A stretch of DNA of 64,000 bases from an uncultured Acetatifactor sp. (GCA_910578215.1 CAJTPH010000022.1:1-64000); one strand, 5' to 3'; counted from the first letter of the stretch, positions 35,565 through 45,118 are shown. The notes: generated by a model not told the origin, from the letters alone. A program made the numbers and translations.

Positions 35565-36539
35565 ATGTTTAAATTTATGAAGGGCTGTGCGATTACGGCA
35601 GTACTGTGCCTGCTTGGACTTCTTCTTGCCATTGCGGGGGGAACGGCAAGAGGCAGCCAGGCGATCGCCGAGGTGGTGGAAAAGGTCACCGGCGGCAGGG
35701 TCAGCGTTAATTTTGAGGATGTGGAGGATTGGGGCGTTACCATAGCAGACGTCATCGATTCCGGAGCGTGCTATGAAATTTCGGAGAATGAGTATTATAT
35801 ATTTCAGGATACCAATGAGATATATAAGGGAGATGTGCCAAAGTACTGTCTCGGAGCAGACATAGAGAATCTTGATATCGAGGTGGGAGGCTGTATTTTT
35901 GAGACCAGGCCCTCATCTGACGACAACTTTTATATAGAAGTGAAAAAGGCGTATAAATTCCAGGGCTATGTAGAAGACGCTACTCTGTATATCAGGGCTT
36001 CAAACGGCGCGAAGACCTGGAACAAAATGGGAAGCTGCACCATAACCCTTTATGTGCCTGAGGATTTCATGTTCGGCACCGTGGATATGGAAATGGGCGC
36101 AGGGGTACTGGAATATTCCGACCTGCGTGCCGGCGAATGGATTTCCCTTGCGGTAGGCGCCGGGCAGATAGTGATTGACAATATTCAGAGCCTCGAGCTT
36201 GAGATTGAGATAGGCGCGGGAGAAATCCAGCTGAAAGACATGCAGGTCTGGGCAGAGCTTGACGCGGAGATCGGCGTGGGCAACTTTGAAGCCCGCGGAA
36301 CAATCTCGGGGGAAGCCGATATAAAGTGTTCCATGGGCAATGTGGCTCTGACGCTTTCGGGCAGCGAGAGAAATTATAACTATACCATCGAGTGCGCCAT
36401 GGGCAATATCGATATCGGAGACCACAACTATTCAGGGCTTTCAAAGGAAACCAGCATCGACAACGGCGCAGGGAGTGACATCGACATCAGCTGTGCCATG
36501 GGCAATGTCTCGGTCTCCTTTGAAGATGACACATGGTAA
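35565..36539 (+). CDS. DUF4097-type beta-repeat membrane-anchored protein
   Basis: 324 residues. A hydrophobic N-terminal segment (residues 6-25) acts as anchor or signal. From about residue 170 there are repeating beta turns with cores MGAGVLE, VGAGQIV, IGAGEIQ, IGVGNFE, SMGNVAL, AMGNIDI, AMGNVSV, the DUF4097 pattern. AAAGGAGG lies before ATG 35565. Last gene of the second PadR operon; it converges on the ECF gene with a 9-base gap. Works presumably with the DUF1700 protein, which in the first PadR locus is fused to the same kind of domain. Confidence 0.82.
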   Translation: MFKFMKGCAITAVLCLLGLLLAIAGGTARGSQAIAEVVEKVTGGRVSVNFEDVEDWGVTIADVIDSGACYEISENEYYIFQDTNEIYKGDVPKYCLGADIENLDIEVGGCIFETRPSSDDNFYIEVKKAYKFQGYVEDATLYIRASNGAKTWNKMGSCTITLYVPEDFMFGTVDMEMGAGVLEYSDLRAGEWISLAVGAGQIVIDNIQSLELEIEIGAGEIQLKDMQVWAELDAEIGVGNFEARGTISGEADIKCSMGNVALTLSGSERNYNYTIECAMGNIDIGDHNYSGLSKETSIDNGAGSDIDISCAMGNVSVSFEDDTW

Positions 36540-36548
36540 TACGGCGGA

Positions 36549-37514
36549 TTAAACCTTCACAAGCAGGTCCGCCTTTTTGAGGGCGGGGCGCAGCGCCAGA
36601 TAAAACACGGAGGCGGCAACGATTGCCACGACGGCATTGACTGCAGTGGTTACGGCCGCCATCTTTGACACTGCGCTGGAGATATCCTGGGGCACTCCCA
36701 GCAGGTAGGTCTTGTAAAAATAACCTGCAAGCGGGTCGGCGACAATATTAAAGCCCAGACCGCAGACACAGGCAAGAATGGTCGCGCCGGTGACGTACCT
36801 TGGGGAGTGGTCCCTGCTCAACTTGAAAATGTTGTGCGCCACCAGACCCACGATCAGCCCGATGCAGAGCTTTAACAGAAAGGTCTTGGGGGCGCTGGTC
36901 ACATAGGCGGTGGTCAGGTCAGCCAGGGTCATTCCTATGGCCCCTGCAAGCCCGCCCCAGTAGCCGCCCAGCAGCAGCGCCGCCAGCACACAGAACACAT
37001 TTCCAAAGTGGAAGGCGGTCTTTTCAGGGCCTACAGGAATATCGATTTTAAATACGGCGAAACCGATATAGCACAGCGCCGCCAGCAGCCCTGCCTGGGC
37101 AAGGCGTTTTATGTCGGCCTTATCTCTGTAAATGCCGATGACGGCGTTATAGATCCCCTTTGCGGTCAGGAGGATGGCAAGGAAAACAAGGATCAGCCCG
37201 TAGGAATATGGGCGCTCCAGGCTCAGCTTCTCTTTTGTCAGCCGGGAAGCCTGCGCGTTTAACTCATCCAGATTCCCGGCGGCTGTTCCGTCCTTTACCG
37301 CGGTTATCTCCGCCTTCACCTCCTTGAGAGTCTTACCGACTGCCACGGAATCCTGATAGCTGGTGTTATAGGCATATACCGCAAAGATAATGCCTGCGAT
37401 CAGCAGCGCAGCGCCCACTATCAGCAGCCCGTAGCTTTTTGTTTTTTTAGCCCCGCCTCCGCCTTTGCCGTTTTGGCTGCTATCTGCTTTGGCTTGCTTC
37501 ACAAGGTTTTTCAT
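36549..37514 (-). CDS. ECF transporter S component with extra N-terminal module
   Basis: 321 residues. Residues about 135-321 form a six-segment ECF S-component (AALCYIGFAVFKIDIPVG, GNVFCVLAALLLGG, GLAGAIGMTLADL). Residues 1-130 are unusual: a Lys/Gly-rich tail, a transmembrane segment, a coiled stretch of about 45 residues and a second segment. Ordinary S-components are about 170-200 residues. Substrate (a vitamin) cannot be read from the sequence. GGAGGG precedes the ATG. The energising ECF subunits are not in the window. Confidence 0.78.
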   Translation of the reverse strand: MKNLVKQAKADSSQNGKGGGGAKKTKSYGLLIVGAALLIAGIIFAVYAYNTSYQDSVAVGKTLKEVKAEITAVKDGTAAGNLDELNAQASRLTKEKLSLERPYSYGLILVFLAILLTAKGIYNAVIGIYRDKADIKRLAQAGLLAALCYIGFAVFKIDIPVGPEKTAFHFGNVFCVLAALLLGGYWGGLAGAIGMTLADLTTAYVTSAPKTFLLKLCIGLIVGLVAHNIFKLSRDHSPRYVTGATILACVCGLGFNIVADPLAGYFYKTYLLGVPQDISSAVSKMAAVTTAVNAVVAIVAASVFYLALRPALKKADLLVKV

Positions 37515-37785
37515 AACAAACCCTCCTCTTTTTTCTTCTCCGTTATTATCCGGCTTTTTGGTGTAGACACAGTGTATAGAAAAACTGGATTGATTAAAAG
37601 AGCCACAATGAAACTTTTTTACCAGACCAGTTATTGGAAAACCTGACTGTCAATCCATTCATTCAGCGACACTAAGGGCGGTCTTAGCATTATTATAATG
37701 CCGGGGGCAAAGGGATATTATGCCTCATACTATTTATGCGCACTCGCACGATTTCCTTGGGGACCGTAAAGCCGCAAAATTTTTC
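37515..37785. other. Intergenic region upstream of the ECF gene
   Basis: No gene. Read toward the ECF gene it contains the small palindrome GCATTATTATAATGC (37687-37701) and AT-rich segments, with no riboswitch that I can recognise. Confidence 0.4.
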
Positions 37786-37814
37786 TTGACAAACCCGCCG
37801 TCCTGGTCTATATT
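37786..37814 (+). promoter_or_regulatory. Promoter of the valS T-box transcript
   Basis: TTGACA, exactly 17 bases, TATATT. A near-consensus housekeeping promoter placed just before the T-box leader. Confidence 0.85.
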
Positions 37815-37819
37815 TGCAG

Positions 37820-38003
37820 TATGGAAAATCAAAAAAGGCTGTGACGGAGCGTAGGGTTTCACGATTCATCCCCGTTACCGGATAGGGCTTTGACAGAAGC
37901 CTCATGAGGCGGCAGGCATGCGTGAGCGTGCGGCTGTGAACAAAGGTGGTACAGCGTCGATGACGCCCTTTGCAGATCGTAAGGTCCGCAGAGGGCGTTT
38001 TTT
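37820..38003 (+). ncRNA. T-box leader (tRNA-Val sensing)
   Basis: The T-box core AAAGGTGGTACAGCG lies at 37942-37956, followed by the terminator ACGCCCTTTGC / GCAGAGGGCGT and a run of T (37963-38003). A stem I base, GGCTGT near 37837 with ACAGAAGCC near 37890, encloses the specifier region; GTT in CCCGTTACC is one possible valine specifier, not proven. Uncharged tRNA would favour the antiterminator and valS expression. Confidence 0.85.
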
Positions 38004-38009
38004 GAGCGT

Positions 38010-38057
38010 CAGAAAATTCTTTGCCCGAAAGGGCGCAGAGAAGGCGTATGCGGAACT
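38010..38057. repeat. 48-bp direct repeat, copy 1
   Basis: Starts CAGAAAATTCTTTGCCC and ends GGCGTATGCGGAACT. It holds a small inverted repeat TTCTTTGCCC-GAAA-GGGCGCAGAGAA. Second copy 103 bases further on. Confidence 0.9.
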
Positions 38058-38112
38058 GAAAAAACAGCAGAAGCCGTAGCGGCGCCCCAAAGGATTTGCT
38101 GATGCGAAGCAG

Positions 38113-38160
38113 CAGAAAATTCTTTGCCCAAAAGGGCGCAGAGAAGGCGTATGCGGTACT
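38113..38160. repeat. 48-bp direct repeat, copy 2
   Basis: Differs from copy 1 at only two positions (A for G in the loop, T for A near the end). Lies 23 bases before the valS start codon, after the T-box terminator. Confidence 0.9.
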
Positions 38161-38183
38161 AGAAATAAGAAAGGACAAGGCAG

Positions 38184-40844
38184 ATGAGCAGAGAATTGGC
38201 AAAAACCTATGACCCCAGGGGCATAGAGGACAGGATTTATGAGAAATGGCTGGAGAAAAAGTATTTTCACGCGGAGGTGGACTATAATAAGAAGCCCTTT
38301 ACCATTGTGATTCCGCCCCCCAATATCACGGGACAGCTGCACATGGGGCATGCGCTGGACAACACCATGCAGGATATCCTGATCCGCTTTAAGAGGATGC
38401 AGGGCTACAACGCCCTGTGGCAGCCGGGCACCGACCATGCTTCCATTGCCACGGAGGTCAAGATCACCGAGAAGCTCAGGGAGGAAGGCATTGACAAGCG
38501 CGACCTGGGACGGGAAAAATTCCTGGAGCGGGCCTGGGACTGGAAGAAGGAGTACGGCGGACGCATTATCAGCCAGCTTAAAAAGATGGGTTCCTCCTGC
38601 GACTGGGACAGAGAGCGCTTCACCATGGACGAGGGCTGCAACAGGGCGGTGACGGAAGTGTTTGTGAAAATGCACCGGAAGGGCTATATATATAAGGGCT
38701 CGCGCATTATCAACTGGTGCCCTGTGTGCAATACCTCCATCTCCGACGCGGAGGTGATCTATGAGGAACAGGCGGGGCATTTCTGGCATATCAGGTATCC
38801 CCTGATGAAGGAGGACGGCACGCCCAGCGACACGGAATTTCTGACCTTTGCCACCACCCGTCCCGAGACCATGCTGGGGGATACCGCCGTGGCCATCCAT
38901 CCCGAGGACGAGAGATATAGCCACCTGATCGGCAGAAGCGTCATGCTGCCCATTATGAACCGGGTGATACCCGTTGTCACGGACACCTATGTGGACAGGG
39001 AGTTCGGCACGGGCGTGGTTAAAATCACCCCCGGCCATGACCCCAACGACTTTGAGGTGGGAAAGCGCCACAATCTGCCTGTCATCAATGTGATGAACGA
39101 CGACGCCACCATCAACGAAAACGGCGGAAAATACGCTGGGATGGACCGCTATGAGGCGAGAAAGGCCATTGTGGAGGAGCTTGACAGGCAGGGGCTGCTT
39201 GTGAAAGTAGAGGACCATGCCCACAATGTGGGGACCCATGACCGCTGCAAGACCACCGTTGAGCCTCTTGTGAAGGAGCAGTGGTTCGTAAGGATGAACG
39301 AGCTGATAAAGCCTGCCAGAGAAGCGGTTAAAAACGGAGAGATAAAGCTGATTCCGGAGCGCATGGAGAAAAGCTATTTTAACTGGACCGACAATATAAG
39401 AGATTGGTGCATCAGCCGCCAGCTCTGGTGGGGACACAGAATTCCCGCCTATTACTGCGATAAGTGCGGCGAGGCGGTCGTTGCGGAGGAAATGCCGGCC
39501 AGGTGTCCAAAGTGCGGCTGTGAACATCTGACCCAGGACCCCGATACCCTGGATACCTGGTTCTCCTCTGCCCTGTGGCCCTTCGAGACCTTGGGATGGC
39601 CGGAGCAGACGGAGGATCTGAAATATTTTTACCCCACGGACGTGCTGGTGACGGGCTATGATATTATTTTCTTCTGGGTCATCAGAATGATATTTTCAGG
39701 CTATGAGCACATGGGAGAAAAGCCCTTTAAGACGGTGCTGTTCCACGGGCTGGTGAGAGACAGCCAGGGGCGCAAGATGTCCAAGTCCCTGGGCAACGGC
39801 ATTGACCCTCTGGATATTATCGAAAAGTACGGTGCGGACGCCCTGAGACTGACGCTGATCACGGGCAATGCCCCCGGCAATGACATGCGCTTCTATTACG
39901 AGAGGGTGGAAAACAGCCGCAACTTTGCCAACAAGGTCTGGAACGCCTCCCGGTTCATCATGATGAACATGGACGGCAAGCAGGTACAGGAGCCCGGCAG
40001 GGAAGCGCTGGAGCCTGTGGACAAATGGATACTTTCCAAATTAAATACCCTTGTGAGAGACGTCACCGACAATATGGAGAGCTTTGAGCTGGGCATTGCC
40101 GTACAGAAGGTCTATGACTTTATCTGGGATGAGTTCTGCGACTGGTACATCGAGATGGTAAAGCCCCGCCTGTATAATACCGACGATGCGGCCAGCCAGA
40201 ACGCCGCGCTCTGGACCTTAAGGACCGTGCTGATCGACGCGCTGAAGCTCCTGCATCCCTATATGCCCTTTATCACAGAGGAGATCTTCTGCTCTCTGCA
40301 GAGCGGGGAGGAGTCTATTATGATCAGCCGCTGGCCGGAGTACGCCGGGGAGAGGAGCTTCCCCAGGGAAGAAAAGGACATCGAGAGCATCAAGGAGGCG
40401 GTGCGCGGCATCAGGGGCATCCGCACCGAGATGAACGTAGCGCCCGGCCGCAGGGCAAGCGTGTTCGTCGTCAGCGAAAACGATGAGATCAGCGCTGCGT
40501 TTACCGAGGGTAAGCTGTTCTTCGCTTCTCTTGCCGGTGCAAACGAGGTGACGGTGCAGCGGGACAAGGCTGGTATTCCGGAGGACGCGGTCTCCGTTGT
40601 GATCGCCGGGGCGACCATTTATATTCCCTTTGCGGAGCTGGTGGATATCGCCCAGGAGATCGAACGTCTTACAAAGGAGCAGAAGCGTCTGGAGGGCGAG
40701 CTTGCAAGAGTAAACGGCATGCTTTCCAACGAGAGGTTTATCTCCAAGGCGCCGGAGGCAAAAATCGCGGAGGAGAAGGGGAAGCTTGCAAAGTATACCC
40801 AGATGATGGAGCAGGTGAAGGAGAGGCTTGCCCAGCTACAGTAG
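38184..40844 (+). CDS. valS: Valyl-tRNA synthetase
   Basis: 886 residues, normal length. Charges tRNA-Val. HIGH-like motif in [14 protein letters not shown] (about residue 44), editing domain ([16 protein letters not shown]), zinc-binding Cys set near residue 430 (CDKCGE, CPKCGC), KMSKS near residue 530, anticodon-binding domain and the C-terminal coiled coil ([19 protein letters not shown]). Expression is under the upstream T-box. AGAAAGGACAAGGCAG precedes the ATG. folC follows in the same direction. Confidence 0.98.
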   Translation: MSRELAKTYDPRGIEDRIYEKWLEKKYFHAEVDYNKKPFTIVIPPPNITGQLHMGHALDNTMQDILIRFKRMQGYNALWQPGTDHASIATEVKITEKLREEGIDKRDLGREKFLERAWDWKKEYGGRIISQLKKMGSSCDWDRERFTMDEGCNRAVTEVFVKMHRKGYIYKGSRIINWCPVCNTSISDAEVIYEEQAGHFWHIRYPLMKEDGTPSDTEFLTFATTRPETMLGDTAVAIHPEDERYSHLIGRSVMLPIMNRVIPVVTDTYVDREFGTGVVKITPGHDPNDFEVGKRHNLPVINVMNDDATINENGGKYAGMDRYEARKAIVEELDRQGLLVKVEDHAHNVGTHDRCKTTVEPLVKEQWFVRMNELIKPAREAVKNGEIKLIPERMEKSYFNWTDNIRDWCISRQLWWGHRIPAYYCDKCGEAVVAEEMPARCPKCGCEHLTQDPDTLDTWFSSALWPFETLGWPEQTEDLKYFYPTDVLVTGYDIIFFWVIRMIFSGYEHMGEKPFKTVLFHGLVRDSQGRKMSKSLGNGIDPLDIIEKYGADALRLTLITGNAPGNDMRFYYERVENSRNFANKVWNASRFIMMNMDGKQVQEPGREALEPVDKWILSKLNTLVRDVTDNMESFELGIAVQKVYDFIWDEFCDWYIEMVKPRLYNTDDAASQNAALWTLRTVLIDALKLLHPYMPFITEEIFCSLQSGEESIMISRWPEYAGERSFPREEKDIESIKEAVRGIRGIRTEMNVAPGRRASVFVVSENDEISAAFTEGKLFFASLAGANEVTVQRDKAGIPEDAVSVVIAGATIYIPFAELVDIAQEIERLTKEQKRLEGELARVNGMLSNERFISKAPEAKIAEEKGKLAKYTQMMEQVKERLAQLQ

Positions 40845-40952
40845 GCTGGCCGGTCACGGATGTACACGGGAGCATATGTGCAGAGCGTGATGCTTTCATC
40901 GGGATTGGCGGAGGGCAGACAGGACAGTCTGTGCAGAGCAGAGGTGGGGAAA

Positions 40953-42413
40953 ATGATACACAAACCTGTTATAAACACATTCGACGAGGCGGTGGAGTAC
41001 ATTAACTCCACCCCCCGCTTTACAAAGAAAAGCACCATGGAGCAGACGAAAGCCTTCCTGCATCTTCTGGGAGACCCGGACAGGAGCCTTCGCATCATTC
41101 ATGTGGCGGGCACCAACGGCAAGGGCTCCGTCTGCGCTTATATGAGCGGTATTCTGCGGGCGGCGGGCTTTAAGGTCGCCCTTTTTACCTCCCCGCACCT
41201 GGTGGATATCAGAGAGCGGTTTACCGTGGACGGGGAGATGATTTCCAGAGAGAGGTTTCTGGGGGCCTTCCGGTATATTTTGGACCTGGTTTTTCTGTCT
41301 GAGAAATCCGTACAGGAGGTCCCGGAACAGACCGGACAGGCGCAGGAGGTCCCGGAACAGCCAGGCCTGAAAACGGGTCCTTTGGAGCAGCCTGCCGGGG
41401 GCGGGTTTTACCACCCCACTTATTTTGAATTTCTGTTTTTTATTGCCATGCTGTATTTCGGTGAGGAAAAGCCGGATTACTGTATTCTGGAGACCGGGCT
41501 GGGAGGAAGGCTGGACGCCACCAATTCGGTGTCTCAAAAGGAGCTTGCCGTCGTCACCCGCATCGGACTGGACCATGTGGAATATCTGGGGGACACCTTG
41601 GAGAAAATTGCGGGGGAAAAGGCGGGCATTATGCGGGAGGGCGCGCCTGCGGTCTATTGGGACACCTGCCCCGAAACCACGGCGGTTTTTGAAAAAAGGG
41701 CGGCGGAACTTGGAATATCCGCCGTTTCCGTGTCAAAAAATGACGTAAGCTTCCTAAAATTTAACAGAAAAAACATTGATTTTTCTTTTCGCAGTAGTTA
41801 TTATAATAATGTTAGTCTTACATTGAATACCATTGCGGCTTACCAGACGGAGAATGCCGCGCTTGCCGTCAGGGCGGCGGAGCTTTTGGACGCAGGGGCT
41901 GTGAACGGTGGGAAGGGTATCACCGTTGAAAATATTAAAAAGGGGATATCCGGCTGTTTCTGGGCGGGGCGCATGGAGGAGGTGCTTCCCGGTGTTTTTG
42001 TGGACGGCGCCCACAATGAAGACGGCATCAGGGCATTTCTGGAGACGGTGGCCATGGACGGGCATGAGGGCGCAAGGACGCTTCTGTTCGCCGTGGTGAG
42101 GGACAAGGACTATGAGAGCATGGTGGAGGAAGTTGTCCAATCAGGGCTTTTTCATAAAATAGTAGTTACAGGCATGAGCACGGGGCGCGATGCGGGCCCG
42201 GAGGTTCTCGGACCGTTGTTTGGCAGATATCCGGGCAGCCGCCCGGAAGGCTACGAAAGCGTGGCTGCTGCCGTTGAGGGGCTGCTGCGGGACCGGGGCG
42301 CGGGGGAGCGCATTTATGCCGCGGGCAGCCTGTATTTGGTAGGCGAGATAAAGGAGTTTATAGAACATGATAAATTTCGAGGACGAATTAAAGAAATTTC
42401 ATCCCAGCCTTGA
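40953..42413 (+). CDS. folC: Folylpolyglutamate synthase / dihydrofolate synthase
   Basis: 486 residues. Adds glutamate to folates (and to dihydropteroate). P-loop HVAGTNGKGSV, then FTSPHLVDIRERF, ETGLGGRLDATN, GLDHVEYLGDT, and DGAHNEDG. Start at 40953 with GAGGTGGGG upstream; the frame is open from 40860. Insert at about residues 116-145 with a repeated QEVPEQ element that is not part of the family core. The end overlaps the 57-residue ORF by 47 bases. Follows valS, as in many Clostridia. Confidence 0.95.
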   Translation: MIHKPVINTFDEAVEYINSTPRFTKKSTMEQTKAFLHLLGDPDRSLRIIHVAGTNGKGSVCAYMSGILRAAGFKVALFTSPHLVDIRERFTVDGEMISRERFLGAFRYILDLVFLSEKSVQEVPEQTGQAQEVPEQPGLKTGPLEQPAGGGFYHPTYFEFLFFIAMLYFGEEKPDYCILETGLGGRLDATNSVSQKELAVVTRIGLDHVEYLGDTLEKIAGEKAGIMREGAPAVYWDTCPETTAVFEKRAAELGISAVSVSKNDVSFLKFNRKNIDFSFRSSYYNNVSLTLNTIAAYQTENAALAVRAAELLDAGAVNGGKGITVENIKKGISGCFWAGRMEEVLPGVFVDGAHNEDGIRAFLETVAMDGHEGARTLLFAVVRDKDYESMVEEVVQSGLFHKIVVTGMSTGRDAGPEVLGPLFGRYPGSRPEGYESVAAAVEGLLRDRGAGERIYAAGSLYLVGEIKEFIEHDKFRGRIKEISSQP

Positions 42414-42540
42414 GGTGGAGGATGCCGAGGATGCGATCTATAATCAGGATCTGACCGATATGGCTGATATACTTGTAAAAATGATTAAAGAGACGGAAAC
42501 GAAAACCAAAAAAGAAAAGAAATCTGATGAGGTGCAATAA
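42367..42540 (+). CDS. Small conserved-looking protein, 57 residues
   Basis: Starts with ATG 42367 inside the folC 3' end, preceded by GGAG, and stops at TAA 42538-42540, whose last A is the first base of the next start codon (TAATG). Sequence begins MINFEDELKKFHPSLEVEDAE and ends in a Lys-rich tail (KKEKKSDEVQ). Acidic, helical, no motif known to me. The overlaps at both ends point to a real, translationally coupled gene. Confidence 0.7.
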   Translation: MINFEDELKKFHPSLEVEDAEDAIYNQDLTDMADILVKMIKETETKTKKEKKSDEVQ

Positions 42541-43955
42541 TGTTTTGTTATAACTGCGGATGTCATTTATCTGAGAAAGACTTTTGCACCGGCTGCGGAG
42601 CTGACGTTTCTCTTTACAAAAGGATTATGCATGTCTCCAACATGTATTATAACGAGGGGTTGGAGAAAGCCGGCGTAAGAGATTTAACCGGTGCGATTAC
42701 CAGTCTGCGCCAGAGCCTGAAATTCAACAAGAGCAACATAGAGGCGCGCAATCTTCTGGGGCTTGTCTATTTTGAGATGGGAGAGGTGGTTGCGGCGCTG
42801 AGCGAGTGGGTCATCAGCAAGAATCTGAGCCCCGATAAAAATATTGCCGACGACTATATCGATAAGGTGCAGTCCAACGCTGCAAGGCTGGACTCCGTGA
42901 ACCAGACCATAAAAAAATATAACCAGGCGCTTGTGTACTGCCTGCAGGACAGCAAGGATCTGGCGGTGATACAGCTGAAAAAGGTGCTGTCCCTCAATCC
43001 CAGATTTGTTCAGGCACACCAGCTCCTTGCGCTTCTCTATATGGACAGGGAGGACTGGGAACGCGCGGAGAGAGAGCTGAAAAAATGCGTGGACATTGAC
43101 AGAAATAATATACAGACTCTGCGCTACATGAAGGAAGTGGAGCAGATGCTGATGCCGGACGAGACGGTGAAGCAGCCCTCCAGGCGAAAGAAGGACGAGG
43201 CGGTCCGCTATCAGAGCGACAACGAGATGATTATTCAGCCCCTGAGCGTGAAGGAACCCAGGCGCACGGGCGTATCCACACTGCTGAATATAGCCATAGG
43301 TCTTATCATCGGATTCGGTGTGGTATACTTTCTGGTGGTGCCCTCGGCCCAGTCCAAGGTCAGGAATGAGATACAGCAGGATATGATTAAAATCAGCAAT
43401 GAATCCGACGGTAAAACGGTCCGTATTCAGGAGCTGGAGAGCAAGATAGCCGAATTAAATACGCAGATTGACAGTCTCAATCAGGAGATAGAGGGATTTG
43501 CGGGTGAGGACGGGACGCTGCGCATGGTGGAAAATCTCCAGCGCACGGTTGCGGAGTACCTGCAGAAGGGGGACATGCAGGCGGCTGCAGACAGCCTGGA
43601 GAACATTTCCCAGAACGTTGTGATGGAGGAAATGTCGGAGAGCTTTCGCAGCCTGTACCAGGGTCTGATGGCCAGCATAGGTCCCGAGCTGTCCGCAGAA
43701 TACTACAAGAACGGTTATGATCTGTACAGGACAAACGACTATACGTCGGCAATAGATATTCTGACAAAGTCCGTATATTACGACGCGCAAAATGTGGACG
43801 CGCTTTATTTCCTCGCAAGGGCATATGAGAAGAACGAGGATGCAGAAAACGCCATCGCCGCCTATGACAAGGTCCTGGAGCAGTTCCCGGATTCGGGGCG
43901 GGTGAGAGACGCCAAGCGCTACAGAGACGCGCTTGCCAAAATACAGACGCAATAA
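42540..43955 (+). CDS. Zinc-ribbon / TPR membrane protein
   Basis: 471 residues. Residues 3-20 form a zinc ribbon (CYNCGCHLSEKDFCTGCG). TPR-like helical repeats follow at about 45-90 and 120-200, one hydrophobic segment at about 250-272, an extracellular coiled coil (QELESKIAELNTQIDSLNQEI) and C-terminal TPR motifs at about 390-465. Thus TPRs on both sides of the membrane. Function unknown; a scaffold role is inferred. Coupled to the 57-residue ORF by TAATG. A terminator follows. Confidence 0.75.
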   Translation: MFCYNCGCHLSEKDFCTGCGADVSLYKRIMHVSNMYYNEGLEKAGVRDLTGAITSLRQSLKFNKSNIEARNLLGLVYFEMGEVVAALSEWVISKNLSPDKNIADDYIDKVQSNAARLDSVNQTIKKYNQALVYCLQDSKDLAVIQLKKVLSLNPRFVQAHQLLALLYMDREDWERAERELKKCVDIDRNNIQTLRYMKEVEQMLMPDETVKQPSRRKKDEAVRYQSDNEMIIQPLSVKEPRRTGVSTLLNIAIGLIIGFGVVYFLVVPSAQSKVRNEIQQDMIKISNESDGKTVRIQELESKIAELNTQIDSLNQEIEGFAGEDGTLRMVENLQRTVAEYLQKGDMQAAADSLENISQNVVMEEMSESFRSLYQGLMASIGPELSAEYYKNGYDLYRTNDYTSAIDILTKSVYYDAQNVDALYFLARAYEKNEDAENAIAAYDKVLEQFPDSGRVRDAKRYRDALAKIQTQ

Positions 43956-43965
43956 AGTACGAAGG

Positions 43966-43997
43966 AAAAGAATCTATAAGAAATTATAGGTTCTTTT
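43966..43997 (+). terminator. Rho-independent terminator
   Basis: AAAAGAATCTATAA pairs with TTATAGGTTCTTTT across a GAAA loop, followed by T-rich sequence. Confidence 0.8.
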
Positions 43998-44158
43998 ATT
44001 GTTGGTTTTTTTAAGTAAATTTATTTTTTGAGTATTTGGGGTTCTTATTGCAGCTTATCAAAAGATAGTTTCAATTTTCGACCTTGATAAATATTGAGAG
44101 TTTGTATTATTGGTTTTAGGATTTTATGAAATTTTGTGATAGAAAGGACAGGGACATT

Positions 44159-44476
44159 ATGGAACAGATTACTGCAGAGGATTTTCAGGTTATTGACAAC
44201 TGTCTTATGATAAGGCTTCCGGCGGAGATCGACCACTATGGGGCGGGCTATATCTGCGAAAACGCGGACAGATACCTGCTTCTGGAGGAGGTGCGGAACG
44301 TGGTTTTCGACTTTGAGAACACAAGGTTCATGGACTCCTCGGGAATAGGCATCATCATGGGGCGATACCGCAAGATAGCCTGCTTCGGAGGGCGGGTGTA
44401 TGCCATCCATGTGGGCAAACAGATAGAGCGGATTTTAAATCTGTCAGGGCTCAATAAGATTGTGGAGGTGCTCTGA
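44159..44476 (+). CDS. spoIIAA: Anti-sigma F factor antagonist (STAS)
   Basis: 105 residues. STAS domain with the phosphorylatable Ser in FMDSSGIGIIMGRY. In the forespore the dephosphorylated form releases sigma F from SpoIIAB. ATG 44159 is chosen to match the family length (about 116); the ATG at 44126 lacks a clear ribosome binding site. First gene of spoIIA; I could not identify a sigma H promoter with confidence in the AT-rich 44000-44158 stretch. Confidence 0.93.
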   Translation: MEQITAEDFQVIDNCLMIRLPAEIDHYGAGYICENADRYLLLEEVRNVVFDFENTRFMDSSGIGIIMGRYRKIACFGGRVYAIHVGKQIERILNLSGLNKIVEVL

Positions 44477-44544
44477 ATTTTGAAATGAAGCCTTTATACA
44501 ACAGAATCCAACAGGCTTCTATTGTCAGGAATTAAGAATAATAA

Positions 44545-44560
44545 GCGTGCTGCAGCACGC
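44545..44560. repeat. Perfect 16-bp palindrome before spoIIAB
   Basis: GCGTGCTGCAGCACGC abuts the AGGAGGG ribosome binding site of spoIIAB. Upstream, GAAGCCT / AGGCTTC (44486-44518) makes a second, larger-loop stem. The 99-base spacer is unusual inside spoIIA. Confidence 0.7.
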
Positions 44561-44575
44561 AGGAGGGTATAATTT

Positions 44576-45115
44576 ATGAAGAACGAAATGGAGCTTATAT
44601 TTGATGCGATATCGGCAAACGAGGGCTTTGCCAGAGTGGCGGTGGCCGCGTTTATCTCCCATCTGAATCCCACGCTGGAGGAGCTGGACGATATCAAGAC
44701 GGCAGTGTCGGAGGCGGTGACAAACTCCATTATACACGGCTATGAAAATTACGGAGGCTACGTCTGCCGGGGAAACGGACCGCAGGGTGCGCAGGCCGGA
44801 CTGCAGGGCATACAGCCGGGATTACCGGGCCGCCCGCCCGAGGTGCACCCCGGGAAGGTGAGGATATACGGGCTGTTGGAGGAGGATGTGCTACATATTG
44901 AGGTGACGGATGCAGGCAAGGGTATAGAGAACCTGGAGCAGGCGATGGAACCGCTTTTTACAACGAAGCCTGAGCTGGAGCGGTCCGGCATGGGGTTTGC
45001 CTTTATGGAAGCCTTTATGGACGACCTGGAGGTGGAGAGCAGGCTGGGAAAGGGAACGACGGTGCGAATGACGAAAAAGGTGGGATCAAGCAGTTGGATT
45101 GACAGTGAGGACTAG
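44576..45115 (+). CDS. spoIIAB: Anti-sigma F factor / serine kinase with insertion
   Basis: 179 residues against about 145 in the family. GHKL kinase: N box [18 protein letters not shown]1 [18 protein letters not shown]2 [12 protein letters not shown]. It binds sigma F and phosphorylates SpoIIAA. Between the N box and the next strand there is an insertion of about 32 residues rich in G, P and Q ([20 protein letters not shown]). AGGAGGG precedes the start. Translation of sigF begins 3 bases after its stop. Confidence 0.93.
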   Translation: MKNEMELIFDAISANEGFARVAVAAFISHLNPTLEELDDIKTAVSEAVTNSIIHGYENYGGYVCRGNGPQGAQAGLQGIQPGLPGRPPEVHPGKVRIYGLLEEDVLHIEVTDAGKGIENLEQAMEPLFTTKPELERSGMGFAFMEAFMDDLEVESRLGKGTTVRMTKKVGSSSWIDSED

Positions 45116-45118
45116 GCT

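Noticed and set aside
37515..37785. Vitamin riboswitch before the ECF S-component gene
   Set aside because: I found no conserved core of the THF, preQ1, FMN, TPP or cobalamin classes by eye.
37902..39527. 541-residue minus-strand open frame over valS
   Set aside because: Shadow of valS and of the T-box region; low-complexity tail, no motif.
44000..44158. Sigma H promoter of spoIIA
   Set aside because: AGGATTT at about 44116 is a plausible -35, but no matching GAAT element at the right distance was found.
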